Shown: positions 10,059 to 19,821 of the stretch, in pieces | Position numbering within the stretch: position 1 is the stretch's first letter | Layout of the letters: every line of letters begins with the position of its first letter | Notes under the pieces: generated by a model | The model's input: the letters and a program-made list of their open reading frames with translations, nothing else | The model's database searches: none | Told to the model about the DNA's origin: nothing | Position numbers and translations under genes: made by a program | Assembly (NCBI GenBank): GCA_004564215.1 | Contig: CP024846.1 | Location: 124,001-188,000 of the forward strand | Source of the DNA: Beijerinckiaceae bacterium | GTDB lineage: Bacteria > Pseudomonadota > Alphaproteobacteria > Rhizobiales > Beijerinckiaceae | Direction: 5' to 3' | DNA length: 64,000 nt

Positions 10059-10799
10059 TTAAATGAATTCAATCTTGTCGCGTTCCAGCCTGAGGCAGGT
10101 CAAGCGACCGGTCGCATAGGCTCCCGTGTCGATATTGATACGATTCTTCCGAACCTCCGGTTCCATGCCGGGCGTATGGCCGTGGACGATGATTTTTTCA
10201 AAGGGCTCTTCATGTAACAAGAAATCTTCTCGAATCCAGAGAAGATCATCCTCGCATTGATCCGTAAGAGCTGTGCCGGGACGGACGCCGGCGTGCACAA
10301 AGAAAAAATCGCCACAGGTAAAAGAGAGCTTCAAGTCGGTGAGGAATTGATTGTGGCTCTCAGGCATAGTCCTGGAAAGGATTGCTGCAAGATCGGCTTG
10401 TTCTTCCTCGCTGGAATTCATTGTTGGAGCGAGGCCATAGGACATGAGGGTCGGCAATGCACCATATTGTGCCCAAGCTTTGAGAATTCCGGGATTGCTG
10501 AGAAATTCCGAGAGATAGAGTTCATGATTGCCTTTGAGAAAAACCATTCTGTGGCGCTGGGCGCGTTCGATCAATTGATCCAGAACGGACGCTGAGCCCA
10601 CGCCTCGATCAATATAGTCACCGAGAAAGACATGAATAGCCTCGGCTATGGGGTGGTCTCTCAGATCAGCATCGACCCGCAATAATAATTGTTCAAGCAA
10701 GTCAGCCCGGCCATGGATGTCGCCGACCGCATAAATGCGCACGCCATCAGGTACGAACGGCCGTACAGGCGTTGTATTGACGTGACGCGATTTCCACAT
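10059..10799 (-). CDS. Metallophosphoesterase (PPP-family serine/threonine phosphatase-like)
   Basis: A 246-residue cytoplasmic calcineurin-like phosphoesterase. All five metal-site motifs are present in order: GDIHGR (about 27-32), GDYIDRG (about 60-66), KGNHE (about 89-93), HAGVRPG (about 169-175) and HGHTP (about 203-207). This arrangement is shared by bacterial PPP phosphatases and ApaH-type diadenosine tetraphosphatases, so the substrate may be phosphoprotein or a dinucleotide. Length is typical. The gene is the first of a likely two-gene unit with the TPR-like membrane protein. Confidence 0.85.
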   Translation of the reverse strand: MWKSRHVNTTPVRPFVPDGVRIYAVGDIHGRADLLEQLLLRVDADLRDHPIAEAIHVFLGDYIDRGVGSASVLDQLIERAQRHRMVFLKGNHELYLSEFLSNPGILKAWAQYGALPTLMSYGLAPTMNSSEEEQADLAAILSRTMPESHNQFLTDLKLSFTCGDFFFVHAGVRPGTALTDQCEDDLLWIREDFLLHEEPFEKIIVHGHTPGMEPEVRKNRINIDTGAYATGRLTCLRLERDKIEFI

Positions 10800-11031
10800 C
10801 TACGCTTTACGCTTCGCTTTGGGGAGCGGCGGCCGGCTTTCGCTTTGCGACATGGCCAGGAGATTGCCGGTTCGGGGCCGTCTGTCAATAGCGGCGGCGG
10901 GGCGTCGCGAGGCCGCGAATTTGTGCCTATAAATCAGGCTCTAAGGCTCCCACCGATGGGAAGCGCGAGGCCCTCTCAAGCCCATGCGGGGCTGTAAAAG
11001 CGCGGGAGGGCGACGCCGAGGCTTGACTTTG

Positions 11032-12561
11032 TCAGAACGGCTGAATCCTAACCAGTTTCTTGTAGGAGCGGACTGCTCTTTGCAGCTGCTTTTTTATGAA
11101 GCTTTCGGAATCCGAACCGTCTGCGGCGAAAGAGCCCGGGAACGGTGCCGTGGCATTGGCGGGGTTTTCCGCAGCCTCCGCCTCCATAAAGGCAACCCTT
11201 TCTTCCTCGTCCCGGATTTCACCCAGGGCGCCCTGAAGGCTCTCGCAATAGTCAATGAGCTGCTTGAACTGCTTTGGGTCTTTGGCCACGCCCCGGACGT
11301 CAAGGAAGAACTCCGCCATATAGCGTAGCTTCTTCGCCTCAATTCGAACTTGATGGCGCTCGTGGGGCGGGAGATTAATGAGATCTGTGCCTTGTTCCAC
11401 CAGTTTCTTGCGGCGCTTTTTCAAGCGCGCGCGAACAAATTGCGTCATCAGATCATTTTCAGACCCGGACACTTGCGAATGCCATTTGCCGTCTTCGATC
11501 CAAATTGCGAGATCGAACAGCAGCATCCGCCCCCGTTCGCTTTCCAGAGCTTCGACAAGAGCCTGATGGGCGAAATGGTGCTTCGCTTCGAGATGGGCGG
11601 TCAGCTCGCCCGCTTGGGTGGACGCCTGTATCTGCGCGGCCAGCAGCGGCAAGCTCTCCGCGAGAACATCCATGTCCCGCGCCGCGCCGAGCAAGCCCGC
11701 CAACCACTTCAATTCGCCGAGCAGCTTTCGATATTCGAGGTCGCTCACCAAGGGCCGAAAAAGCACCATGGCCGCGCGGAGGCGGCGAATCGCGATTCTC
11801 GCTTGGTGGACCGCTTCCGCTTCGTTGAATTCCACAAAGCCGGACTGATTCAGCTGAAAATCATGCAGGCAGGTATGGAATATTTTCTGGAAAGCCTGCC
11901 GGCTGGTCATTTCCCTTTCAAGGTGGAGTCCGGAAACTTTTATCGCATGACCCCACTGGCCCTGGGCAAGAAGATGGCCGCGCTCACCTTTGCTCAAAAG
12001 ACTTGGATGGAGCGGCGCTCTTGAAACAAATGTGCGGGCCAGGGCAAACAGGCCGAGCCGGTCCCCGCGCTTCAATTCCAGTTCCAACTCGCAAACGCTA
12101 AGCCGCTTATCATTGGCTTCGATAAAGCCACGATCGAACGAGGCTTCAATCTGCGCCGCCTCCGCGTCCAGCATCCAGGAGGTGCGCTCGATATCGATCT
12201 TGAAAGCCGGTCCCAGATCGCGCCGAATGCGAGGCTTTGCGATTAAAGGTGCCAGCGGCGTATTTTTGATCTGCTCGAGTTCGACCGACGTTCCCTTGAC
12301 TTCAGCTTCCCATTCTTGCCGCTGAACATGCGAGGAAACGATTCGTTTAACGGTTTGAACGTGGCTTTTCCCGTTCGTACGCACCCGTAAAGTAAAACCT
12401 GATTTCCATAGGTCTTGCTTCTGCGTATCAAAATATAGGGCTTTGAGATGTTGACGATGAGACGGCGACGCCCCTTTGACGGAGGACACCAGGCTTTTTA
12501 TATTTTGTAGATTATCTTCAGAAATCAAGAACTTAAGTTCTGTCTCAAGCCCTTGAGTCAT
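11032..12561 (-). CDS. CYTH-CHAD domain protein (inorganic triphosphatase-like)
   Basis: A 509-residue two-domain protein. The N-terminal CYTH domain (about 1-200) begins with the ELKF version of the ExExK motif and has the family's alternating charged strands (TLRVR, VQTVKRIV, CELELELKRG). The C-terminal CHAD domain (about 215-500) is helical and rich in conserved His and Arg (AVHQARIAIRRLRA, HQVRIEAKKLRYMAEFF). CYTH domains hydrolyse triphosphates such as PPPi; CHAD domains bind polyphosphate. It resembles E. coli YgiF. It is monocistronic. The roughly 230 bp before it hold only a terminator for the next gene. Confidence 0.87.
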   Translation of the reverse strand: MTQGLETELKFLISEDNLQNIKSLVSSVKGASPSHRQHLKALYFDTQKQDLWKSGFTLRVRTNGKSHVQTVKRIVSSHVQRQEWEAEVKGTSVELEQIKNTPLAPLIAKPRIRRDLGPAFKIDIERTSWMLDAEAAQIEASFDRGFIEANDKRLSVCELELELKRGDRLGLFALARTFVSRAPLHPSLLSKGERGHLLAQGQWGHAIKVSGLHLEREMTSRQAFQKIFHTCLHDFQLNQSGFVEFNEAEAVHQARIAIRRLRAAMVLFRPLVSDLEYRKLLGELKWLAGLLGAARDMDVLAESLPLLAAQIQASTQAGELTAHLEAKHHFAHQALVEALESERGRMLLFDLAIWIEDGKWHSQVSGSENDLMTQFVRARLKKRRKKLVEQGTDLINLPPHERHQVRIEAKKLRYMAEFFLDVRGVAKDPKQFKQLIDYCESLQGALGEIRDEEERVAFMEAEAAENPANATAPFPGSFAADGSDSESFIKKQLQRAVRSYKKLVRIQPF

Positions 12562-12704
12562 TGGGTCCGCTCGTTACAACGAAGTGCGAAGCGATGGGTC
12601 GCGCCGCTTCCAACATAAGCGTGAAGTGTATAACAGATTGATGACACCTCTACGCGACCAGCACGTGGCAAAATCACTCGCATTCGGAGCGTCGCAGCGG
12701 CAAC

Positions 12705-12736
12705 AAAAAATGCCCCGGACTGTTGAAGACCGGGGC
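12705..12736 (-). terminator. Intrinsic terminator of the LuxR-type gene
   Basis: On the minus strand a 7-bp GC stem (GCCCCGG / CCGGGGC, loop of 11) is followed at once by A and six T residues. It lies 56 bp past the stop of the 12793-13485 gene. Confidence 0.8.
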
Positions 12737-12792
12737 CATTTAGTTTGATAGGTCGCGGCACTTTTTGCCTTGGCCGCGGTCTTAGTGAGAAA

Positions 12793-13485
12793 TCATTCCA
12801 CCTGAAGGAGCAGCGCCACAAGTTCGCTTTGCCTGTGGGTGTCGGTTTTAGCAAAAACGGATTTGAGTTGATTGCGCGCTGTCTCGCGCGAGATCTTCAA
12901 TTCACGTGCGGCAATTTGCGGAGGCGCTCCGCGTGCTATGATGCATGCGAGTTTCGCCTCCGATGGCGTCAGCCGAAAGGTCTTGGCGAGGATCTCCGCC
13001 GGCGGACCGGGTTTTGGTCCCAATGCATTCAGCGTCAGGAGCGCATGCACGTCTTGCTCGGAAGAGCGGGCGGCCCCCTCGAACGGCCAGATTCGTAAAA
13101 TCACCGGCAGTTTGTCGGGGCGTTGAATGATGATTGGCTCTGCGATCAAGCTCTTTAATTTCGCAGAATTGGCCAGCTCGTCCAAGGCTGCCTTTAGAAG
13201 CGCACGGGCTTCGAGGTCGCGGACGAAAAGTCGCTTGTCTTTGATCTTCACGTCATTGTCGAAAACTGCGTCTGCCGCAGCATTCACATCGACGATCAGT
13301 CCACGCCGATCAACCGCGATCGCTGGCAGCCGCATTGTATTCAGCGCATCGGTGGCGGAGGTGCCTGTTCCCCGAGCGCCCGACACTGCGGCTATTTCAA
13401 TCAAACGCCGTGTGAAAGAAGCGAGAATACGCTCCTCTTCTGCGCGCAACTGGCAAACGTCTGAATTCATTTTCAACATGGTCAT
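12793..13485 (-). CDS. LuxR-family transcriptional regulator with a PAS-like N-terminus
   Basis: A 230-residue regulator. Residues about 170-227 form a LuxR/FixJ-type helix-turn-helix (RLTPSEAKLACIIARG, then IAARELKISRETARNQLKSVFAKT). Residues about 45-125 look like a PAS fold (LPAIAVDRRGLIVDVNAAADAVF), suggesting small-molecule or redox sensing rather than an autoinducer domain. No receiver aspartate is present. The start is an ATG at 13485 with a weak ribosome site. It lies next to a long AT-rich region with two strong palindromes, which are candidate operators. The target genes are unknown. Confidence 0.8.
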   Translation of the reverse strand: MTMLKMNSDVCQLRAEEERILASFTRRLIEIAAVSGARGTGTSATDALNTMRLPAIAVDRRGLIVDVNAAADAVFDNDVKIKDKRLFVRDLEARALLKAALDELANSAKLKSLIAEPIIIQRPDKLPVILRIWPFEGAARSSEQDVHALLTLNALGPKPGPPAEILAKTFRLTPSEAKLACIIARGAPPQIAARELKISRETARNQLKSVFAKTDTHRQSELVALLLQVE

Positions 13486-14047
13486 TGCACTACCGAGATG
13501 AAAAGAGGGGGTATAGCTATGATTGGACGCTTTGCTGAATCTTTCGCTTGGATGCGACAGACCGAAGACAAAGGTTGATAGAAATTTTGCTGACGCATTA
13601 CAATAGCAAGCATTTCTCTTTATTGTGATGAACTCTGTATCAAATTCCGAAACGTCGAATTTGAGGGCAAGCAGCCCTCAAATTGAAAATTTTGCCAAAC
13701 GTTAGTGTGTCTCATCGTCATTACATTCTACACGCGAATTATAGTGAACAAGCGACATTGTAGAAACGGTGTAGGGCCTTCTGTGCGATTACGCACAGGG
13801 GCCCACTGTAGCCAAACAATACGAGATGAAAGATTTCAAAATTCATCATATTTAAGTTGTATGTATTCAATAATATAACCTGACTGCATTCGCTAATTAT
13901 GCATATTCTTGAAAAGTTTGCAATAAACTACCTTACCTTTGCTTTTGCTTAGCGATTGCCTGCTGTGTCCGTCGGCGGACTCCCTCCACACTCGCAACAG
14001 CCGCGCTTGCGCCGCCGGATGTTTTTGATCAAGAAGTGGCCGGTAGA
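13486..14047. other. AT-rich intergenic region with two long palindromes
   Basis: There is no convincing gene here. The DNA from about 13560 to 13960 is clearly richer in A and T than the rest of the window. It holds a perfect 11-bp inverted repeat with a 5-base loop (13658-13684, arms AATTTGAGGGC / GCCCTCAAATT). It also holds a second hairpin (13774-13803) with inner arms TGTGCG / CGCACA around ATTA and outer GGG / CCC pairs. Neither has a good T-tract, so both look more like operators or RNA structures than terminators. The region separates the LuxR-type gene from the divergent thrS and must carry both promoters. Confidence 0.6.
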
Positions 14048-14083
14048 GTAAGCGGTTAGAGCTTACGCCGATTGGTATCGGCG
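14048..14083 (+). promoter_or_regulatory. Two abutting hairpins in the thrS leader
   Basis: Hairpin 1 has a 6-bp stem, GTAAGC / GCTTAC, with a 7-base loop (14048-14066). Hairpin 2 follows with no gap: GCCGAT / ATCGGC with loop TGGT (14067-14082). The ribosome site GAGAAGGAG starts about eight bases later. The arrangement recalls thrS leader control in E. coli, where the synthetase binds tRNA-like hairpins in its own mRNA. The similarity here is structural only and unproven. Confidence 0.45.
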
Positions 14084-14108
14084 AGTGAGCGAGAAGGAGT
14101 TGTAAAAC

Positions 14109-16046
14109 GTGATTTCTGTATCTTTTCCAGATGGGGCTTCGCGAAATTTTGAGCCTGGGGTAAGTGGCCTCGACGTTGCCAAAAGCATTTCCCCATCGCT
14201 CGCCAAACGTACCGTCGCGATGGCTGTAGATGGAGTTCTATCCGATCTCGCCGATCCGATCACACGCGACGTTCAAATCGAATTTGTCACCCGAGAAGAT
14301 CCAAGAGCGCTTGAACTTATTCGGCACGATGCCGCGCACGTGCTCGCCGAGGCGGTGCAGATGCTTTTTCCCGGCACGCAGGTCACCATCGGGCCGGTGA
14401 TCGAGAACGGCTTCTATTACGATTTTTATCGTGCCGAGCCATTCACGCCAGATGATTTCCCGGCGATCGAAAAAAAAATGGCCGAGATTATCGCCCGTGA
14501 TAAAGCCTTCACGAAGGAAGTTTGGACACGGGATCAGGCGAAGGCATGGTTCGAGACCCATGGAGAAGCATTCAAAATAGAACTCGTCGATGCGATTCCG
14601 GGCAATGAAGATCTAAAGATTTATAAGCAGGGCGAGTGGCTGGATCTCTGTCGCGGTCCACACATGACCTCGACCGGGAAGATCGGTAACGCCTACAAGC
14701 TCATGAAAGTCGCCGGTGCCTACTGGCGTGGCGATTCAACACGACCGATGTTGCAGCGCATCTATGCGACGGCCTTCGCCAAGCCGGAGGAACTCGCAAA
14801 TTATCTGAAGCAGCTTGAGGAGGCGGAACGGCGCGACCATCGCCGGCTTGGACGGGAAATGGACTTGTTCCATTTTCAAGAAGAAGGGCCGGGCACGGTC
14901 TTCTGGCACCCCAAGGGCTGGACCTTGTTTCAAACCCTGATCGCCTACATGCGGCGGCGCCAGAATGAGCTTGGCTATTTTGAGGTCAATACGCCCCAGG
15001 TGCTCGATCGCGCGCTATGGGAGACGTCCGGCCACTGGCAGACGTTTCACGAGAATATGTTCATCACCCAGACCGAAGACAAACGTGTCTTCGCCTTGAA
15101 GCCGATGAATTGCCCTGGGCATGTTCAGATCTTCAAGAACGGTTTGAAATCCTATCGCGATCTGCCGCTGAAAATTGCGGAGTTCGGAACCGTCCATCGC
15201 TATGAGCCATCCGGCGCGATACATGGCATCATGCGGGTGCGGGCCTTTACCCAGGATGATGCGCATATTTTTTGTACCGAGGATCAGATCCTGGAAGAAT
15301 GTCTGAAGGTCAATGACCTCATTCTCTCGATCTATCGTGACTTCGGATTTGAGGACATCGTCATCAAGCTCTCGACGCGTCCGGAAAAGCGCGTCGGCTC
15401 GGACGAGGCTTGGGATCGCGCCGAAGCTGCCTTGTCCCGAATCCTCAAGGCCCTGGCCGAACGGGGCGCCGTGACCGCGATCAATCCAGGCGAGGGCGCG
15501 TTTTACGGGCCGAAGCTCGAATACACCTTGCGCGATGCGATCGGTCGCGAATGGCAATGCGGTACGACGCAGATCGACTTCAATATGCCGGGCCGCTTCG
15601 GGGCATTCTATATCGGACCCGACAGCGAAAAAACGACTCCGGTGATGATTCATCGCGCGGTGTTCGGCTCGCTCGAACGCTTTACCGGCATTCTCATCGA
15701 GCATTTTGCCGGGCATTTGCCGTTGTGGCTTTCCCCCGTACAAATTGTCGTCGCAACGATCACCCAGGATGCCGATGATTACGCCGCTGAAGTGATGGCG
15801 GCCGCCCGAAGGCTCGGGCTTCTGGTGGATGGCGACCTCCGCAACGAGAAGATTACTTATAAGGTGCGCGAACATTCATTGGCCAAGATCCCGGTGCTGC
15901 TGGTCGTTGGAAAGAAAGAAGCTGCCGAGCGGACCGTCTCAATACGGCGGCTGGGCTCGCCCGATCAAAGTCAGATGGGCCTGGAGCCGGCCTTGAAGTT
16001 GCTCGCTGAAGAAGCCACGCCACCGGATCTTAAAAAATCGGCCTAG
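14109..16046 (+). CDS. thrS: Threonine-tRNA ligase
   Basis: A 645-residue class II aminoacyl-tRNA synthetase that charges tRNA-Thr in the cytosol. Domains in order are TGS (about 1-62), the editing domain with [10 protein letters not shown] (73-82) and CRGPH (181-185), the catalytic core with zinc ligand Cys 335 in MNCPGH, motif 2 around [11 protein letters not shown], motif 3 around [11 protein letters not shown], and the C-terminal anticodon-binding domain (about 540-635). Length is normal. The start is GTG at 14109 with AAGGAG nine bases upstream. The leader hairpins directly in front suggest post-transcriptional control. Confidence 0.97.
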   Translation: MISVSFPDGASRNFEPGVSGLDVAKSISPSLAKRTVAMAVDGVLSDLADPITRDVQIEFVTREDPRALELIRHDAAHVLAEAVQMLFPGTQVTIGPVIENGFYYDFYRAEPFTPDDFPAIEKKMAEIIARDKAFTKEVWTRDQAKAWFETHGEAFKIELVDAIPGNEDLKIYKQGEWLDLCRGPHMTSTGKIGNAYKLMKVAGAYWRGDSTRPMLQRIYATAFAKPEELANYLKQLEEAERRDHRRLGREMDLFHFQEEGPGTVFWHPKGWTLFQTLIAYMRRRQNELGYFEVNTPQVLDRALWETSGHWQTFHENMFITQTEDKRVFALKPMNCPGHVQIFKNGLKSYRDLPLKIAEFGTVHRYEPSGAIHGIMRVRAFTQDDAHIFCTEDQILEECLKVNDLILSIYRDFGFEDIVIKLSTRPEKRVGSDEAWDRAEAALSRILKALAERGAVTAINPGEGAFYGPKLEYTLRDAIGREWQCGTTQIDFNMPGRFGAFYIGPDSEKTTPVMIHRAVFGSLERFTGILIEHFAGHLPLWLSPVQIVVATITQDADDYAAEVMAAARRLGLLVDGDLRNEKITYKVREHSLAKIPVLLVVGKKEAAERTVSIRRLGSPDQSQMGLEPALKLLAEEATPPDLKKSA

Positions 16047-16131
16047 GCGCGGCGGGTCGTGTTTCCTTCGGCGCCGCGCAGAGCTTTGTACCGCTCCTGT
16101 CGACGACCACGGCCGGCTGAGCGCCGCGCCC

Positions 16132-16575
16132 TCAGAACGACACGCAGGCCGGCGCCCCGTCGGCCCGCAGCACGCTCTCTTGGCCAAAGCTAGCCTTGTA
16201 AGCGGTGCGGATAACCTCGATTCGCGTGTCCCCAGCCTCGGGGGAATACCAGATCAACAACAGCCGCGACGTTTCCTTGATGAGACGTCCCGCGCCGTCG
16301 CGCCATTGGCCATAGCCCGTGAGCACCGTAAGCCCGTCGGGGAAGCGCGGTGTAACCTCGGTCGCCAAAAAAGTCTCCCATTCTTCGTCGCTGACCGGCA
16401 CGCTGTTCCTGCGCTGGGCACCGAACAGGAGTTCGATTTTCGCCATGGGCCGCGTTTGCGAAGGGCAGACAAGCGCGCTGCCATTGTGTCCCATCATCCT
16501 CCAACCTGAGGCGGCGAAGAGGCCGGCGGCCGCAAGAAGAAAGATGCCGGAGGCTACCTCAATGCGCATGAACAT
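16132..16575 (-). CDS. DUF3574 domain-containing exported protein
   Basis: A 147-residue protein. An N-terminal hydrophobic segment (about 8-24) acts as signal peptide or anchor. The DUF3574 domain follows (about 45-135): KIELLFGAQRR, VSDEEWETFLATEVTPRFPDGL, then VLTGYGQWRD. The family is widespread in proteobacteria and has no known function; many members are periplasmic lipoproteins, but no proper lipobox is visible here. It converges on thrS, and a dispersed repeat copy begins just upstream of it. Confidence 0.8.
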   Translation of the reverse strand: MFMRIEVASGIFLLAAAGLFAASGWRMMGHNGSALVCPSQTRPMAKIELLFGAQRRNSVPVSDEEWETFLATEVTPRFPDGLTVLTGYGQWRDGAGRLIKETSRLLLIWYSPEAGDTRIEVIRTAYKASFGQESVLRADGAPACVSF

Positions 16576-16587
16576 GACCTCGACTTA

Positions 16588-16700
16588 GATCACGATGATT
16601 TTGGATTGACTCAATCCAAAATCACGAACGTGATCGATTCCAAAAGTTTAGAGCGGGACGCGGGCGGAAAACCGGTTTCCACTTTTCCTCATCCCGCTCT
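16588..16700. repeat. Dispersed palindromic repeat, copy 1
   Basis: About 113 bp made of two hairpins. The first has outer arms GATCACG / CGTGATC around a perfect 13-bp inner stem (GATTTTGGATTGA and complement). The second has outer arms AGAGCGGGA / TCCCGCTCT around the near-palindrome GGAAAACCGGTTTCC. Two further copies lie in tandem at 31368-31592. Similar elements recur between genes in Rhizobiales genomes. No coding capacity. Confidence 0.85.
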
Positions 16701-16769
16701 GGGATCCGGCCACGGCTGAGTGAAAACGCCAGCGCAAAAATCCACGCTCAGCGCTTCCCATTGCCGCGA

Positions 16770-17675
16770 TTAGGACACGGGTGCGTCCGACGCCCGCATG
16801 TCTTTGAGTGTCCGGGCCAACTCAATAAATTTTTCTATGCCGATTTCTTCCGCGCGCGCGGTTGGATCGATGCCGACGCGGGCGAGCAAAGTTCCGACAT
16901 AGCCACCCGCGGCCGCTTTCAGCGATTGCCGCAACATTTTTCGCCTTTGGCCGAAGGCTGCCTGAGTGACCTCGAACAATATGTGCGCATCACACGGAAG
17001 AGGTGTCGGGCGGGGAACAAGTTCGACCAGGGCCGAGGTGACTTTGGGGGGAGGCGTAAAGGCCGAGGCCGAAATATCGAACAGAATGCGGCATTCGCAA
17101 CGCCAATTGCACAATACCGCCAGCCTTCCATAAGCCGCGCGTTGCGCTGGGGTCGCCACAATGCGTTCCGCCACTTCGCGCTGAAACATCAGGACGAGCC
17201 GGTCGAACCAGGGCGGCCAGGGTTCGGTTTCGAGCCAGCGGACAAGTAGCGCGGTGGCGATGTTGTAGGGCAGGTTGGCGCAAATCCGCGCGGGACTCGT
17301 TTCTCCGATGATTTTGGCCAGATCAATCTCCAGCGCATCGCCGGCGATGATTTCGAGCCGGCCCGGATAATGAGCCTCAATCTCGACTAGTGCCGCGAGG
17401 CAACGCGCGTCGCGCTCAATCGCAATAACCTTGCGAGCGCCTTCGGCAAGAAGGGCGCGTGTCAGACCGCCGGGCCCGGGTCCAACTTCGACGATCGTCG
17501 CTTCGTCCAAGGGCGCCGCGGCGCGGGCGATGCGGCCGGTGAGATTGAGGTCGAACAGAAAATTCTGACCCAGTGATTTTTTGGCGGCAAGCCCATGAGT
17601 GGCGACAACCTCGCGCAGCGGAGGAAGGCCATCGGGTTGGCCTGCGCGGGGGGATTGCGGCCCGGTTTTTCGCAT
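16770..17675 (-). CDS. rsmA: 16S rRNA (adenine-N6,N6)-dimethyltransferase RsmA/KsgA
   Basis: A 301-residue SAM-dependent methylase that dimethylates two adjacent adenines near the 3' end of 16S rRNA (A1518/A1519 in E. coli numbering) during small-subunit maturation. Visible motifs are [11 protein letters not shown] near the N-terminus, the SAM-binding [14 protein letters not shown], and the catalytic NLPYNIAT, followed by the C-terminal helical domain. The ATG at 17675 gives the normal N-terminus; an upstream in-frame start would run into pdxA. It is the last gene of the lptG-lptD-surA-pdxA-ksgA operon, 40 bp after pdxA. This order is conserved in alphaproteobacteria. Confidence 0.95.
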   Translation of the reverse strand: MRKTGPQSPRAGQPDGLPPLREVVATHGLAAKKSLGQNFLFDLNLTGRIARAAAPLDEATIVEVGPGPGGLTRALLAEGARKVIAIERDARCLAALVEIEAHYPGRLEIIAGDALEIDLAKIIGETSPARICANLPYNIATALLVRWLETEPWPPWFDRLVLMFQREVAERIVATPAQRAAYGRLAVLCNWRCECRILFDISASAFTPPPKVTSALVELVPRPTPLPCDAHILFEVTQAAFGQRRKMLRQSLKAAAGGYVGTLLARVGIDPTARAEEIGIEKFIELARTLKDMRASDAPVS

Positions 17676-17715
17676 CGTCAGTCCGGGGTCGAAAATTCGG
17701 AAGCAAAAGCTTCGA

Positions 17716-18768
17716 TCATTTTTTCGCCGCGTCGTGAGCAAGAGTTCGGCGCGCGAGTGTGCTGGCAAGGCGCAGAGCGGCAATCAGACTTGCCGGATCA
17801 GCTATTCCTTTGCCGGCGATGTCAAAGGCAGTGCCATGGTCGGGCGATGTCCGGATCAATGGCAGGCCTAAAGTTACATTGACTGCGCGCTCGAAGGCGA
17901 TGGTCTTGATAGGGATCAGCGCTTGATCATGATACATGGCGATGACCGCATCATAGCCCTTGCGCGCCGTCGGGTGAAATAGGCTGTCCGCGGCGTGGGG
18001 TCCGCTAACCGCCACTCCAGCCGCGGCAAGATCGGCGAGCGCAGGTGAGATGACTTCGATTTCTTCGCGTCCGATCGTGCCACCTTCGCCCGCATGAGGG
18101 TTAAGCCCCGTAAATGCCAAGCGCGGATTTCTGATCCGGAACCTCAAGGCCAGATCTCGCGCGACAATGAGGCCTGTCTCCACGAGAAGCTGGCGCGTCA
18201 GGATCGCTGGAACGCGCGACAGCGGAACATGAATCGTGGCCGGCACAACGGCGAGTTGGGGAGACCAGATCAGCATCACAGCACGGGCGGTCTCACCGAA
18301 GTAGCGTTCCGCCAATTCGGCCAAGAATTCCGTGTGCCCCGGATAGCGAAAACTTGCCCGATAGAAAATTTCCTTGGCGATCGGATTGGTGACGATGGCC
18401 GAAGCCTCGCCGGTCCGAATGAGGCGAACCGCTGTTTCGATCGAGGCGATCGTTCCCACGGCGTCCCGCACATCCGGTGCGCCCGGCAGTCCTGCCACGG
18501 GATGCTGAGAGACGACAACCGGAAGCGCCCGACGAAATACCTGCCGAGCCTCCGCGCCAGCGCCGACGATCTCGATTGGAACCTTCAGGTCCAAATCGCG
18601 CGCGATCGCGGCAAGATGGTTTGGTTCGGCCACCACCATGAAAGGCGGCGCGTCGATGTCTTCATGCGTCCTGAGCCAAGCCTTCAACGAGATTTCGCAA
18701 CCGATGCCCGAAGGATCACCCTGCGTCAAAGCCAAAGGAAGAATTTTTGCCGGCACCCGTCGCGCCAT
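17716..18768 (-). CDS. pdxA: 4-hydroxythreonine-4-phosphate dehydrogenase PdxA
   Basis: A 350-residue enzyme of pyridoxal phosphate synthesis (deoxyxylulose-5-phosphate-dependent route). It oxidises 4-phosphohydroxy-threonine with NAD. Family signatures are [13 protein letters not shown] at the N-terminus, the metal-binding histidines in [11 protein letters not shown] and [11 protein letters not shown], and near the end [16 protein letters not shown]. Length is typical. It lies 13 bp from the end of the surA-like gene. Placement beside surA, lptD and ksgA is the standard proteobacterial arrangement. Confidence 0.96.
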   Translation of the reverse strand: MARRVPAKILPLALTQGDPSGIGCEISLKAWLRTHEDIDAPPFMVVAEPNHLAAIARDLDLKVPIEIVGAGAEARQVFRRALPVVVSQHPVAGLPGAPDVRDAVGTIASIETAVRLIRTGEASAIVTNPIAKEIFYRASFRYPGHTEFLAELAERYFGETARAVMLIWSPQLAVVPATIHVPLSRVPAILTRQLLVETGLIVARDLALRFRIRNPRLAFTGLNPHAGEGGTIGREEIEVISPALADLAAAGVAVSGPHAADSLFHPTARKGYDAVIAMYHDQALIPIKTIAFERAVNVTLGLPLIRTSPDHGTAFDIAGKGIADPASLIAALRLASTLARRTLAHDAAKK

Positions 18769-18781
18769 CAGGAAGCTGCCA

Positions 18782-19738
18782 TCAATGCTTCACAACCACC
18801 GCTTTTGCACGGATCTCTTTCAAACGGCGTTCGCTATCGGCCGCGATATGGGCCGCAAGCAGCTTTTGCGAAATTGCGGCACGCGCGGCGCTATCGTCCT
18901 TCGCGGCACCCTTGCTACAGAGCGCGATCATCTCGACCCCCTCCATGGAGCGTTGCGGTGCCGTCAAATGGCCGGTTGGCGTCTTATCCAGAAGCTCACG
19001 CAGAGCCTCGCTGATCTCCGCCGAAGTTTTCGTCAAAGGATCGCGGACCGTTACGTCATTGAGAGAGCGGGCGAGGGGAAGACCCGTCTCGCAATCGGTG
19101 AACCGCGACCGCAATTGCTCGGCTTCATGGGCGCGTTCGTTCAACGTTGCAACGGTCGCGGTATGGGGTATGGCGAAGATGACTTGGCGTACTTGATATT
19201 CCGTTCCCGCAGCTGACTTGCCACCTTGCTTGGCGATCTCCTCGCGAACTTGCGCCTCACTCGCCTCGACTCCCTTGTTCAAGGCTTGGACCAGAACATA
19301 AAAGGCGACCTCGGACCGGAAATGGGCCTTGAAGTGGTCAGGCGTTACGCCGGCGCGCTGCAAGGCCTCGACCAGCGCGTCCGGAGACATTTTCATTTGT
19401 TGCGCGACCTTGATGATTTCCTGCGAAATATCGCTGTCTCTCGGGGAGACGCTAAACTTCCCCGCTTCATGGATTTTGAGTCGGTCGGTGAAAAGGCTTT
19501 CGATCGCGGCGTCCCGGGTTGCCGGCTTGCGAAGGACGCGAAGCATTTTCATGCGTTCGTCGATATCGATGTTGGTGATCGGATCGCCGTTGATGCTGGC
19601 GACGATCGCCTGAGCAAACGCTTTGCCGCCATCGAAGGGCGCCAAGCCTATTGTCAAAGCGAGGGCGAGGCACAGGCCGAAGGCCGCATTGGCGATACGC
19701 ACGTCAAACCGCTTGCGCGCATCGAGTCCACTTTCCAT
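18782..19738 (-). CDS. surA: SurA-like periplasmic chaperone/peptidyl-prolyl isomerase
   Basis: A 318-residue exported protein. A signal peptide spans about 1-43, ending near GGKAFAQA. A SurA N-terminal chaperone domain follows (VASINGDPITNIDIDERMKML, about 46-66), then one degenerate parvulin-like region and the C-terminal helix. SurA assists outer-membrane beta-barrel folding, including LptD, the product of the gene directly upstream in this operon. It is shorter than E. coli SurA (428 residues) and appears to have at most one PPIase module, as is common in alphaproteobacteria. Confidence 0.88.
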   Translation of the reverse strand: MESGLDARKRFDVRIANAAFGLCLALALTIGLAPFDGGKAFAQAIVASINGDPITNIDIDERMKMLRVLRKPATRDAAIESLFTDRLKIHEAGKFSVSPRDSDISQEIIKVAQQMKMSPDALVEALQRAGVTPDHFKAHFRSEVAFYVLVQALNKGVEASEAQVREEIAKQGGKSAAGTEYQVRQVIFAIPHTATVATLNERAHEAEQLRSRFTDCETGLPLARSLNDVTVRDPLTKTSAEISEALRELLDKTPTGHLTAPQRSMEGVEMIALCSKGAAKDDSAARAAISQKLLAAHIAADSERRLKEIRAKAVVVKH

Positions 19739-19821
19739 GGCGTTTTCTCTCCTTGTTATTGCGGCCTGAACTTGCGGCCATTACGGCACGCCGGCCAAGG
19801 CCATGGGCGGGACTGGCGGCA

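Noticed and set aside
13658..13684. Intrinsic terminator
   Set aside because: The stem is not GC-rich at its base and only a short TTTT follows after a gap, on either strand; it fits an operator or RNA fold better.
14048..14108. T-box riboswitch before thrS
   Set aside because: No T-box sequence, no specifier stem and no terminator; the leader is too short.
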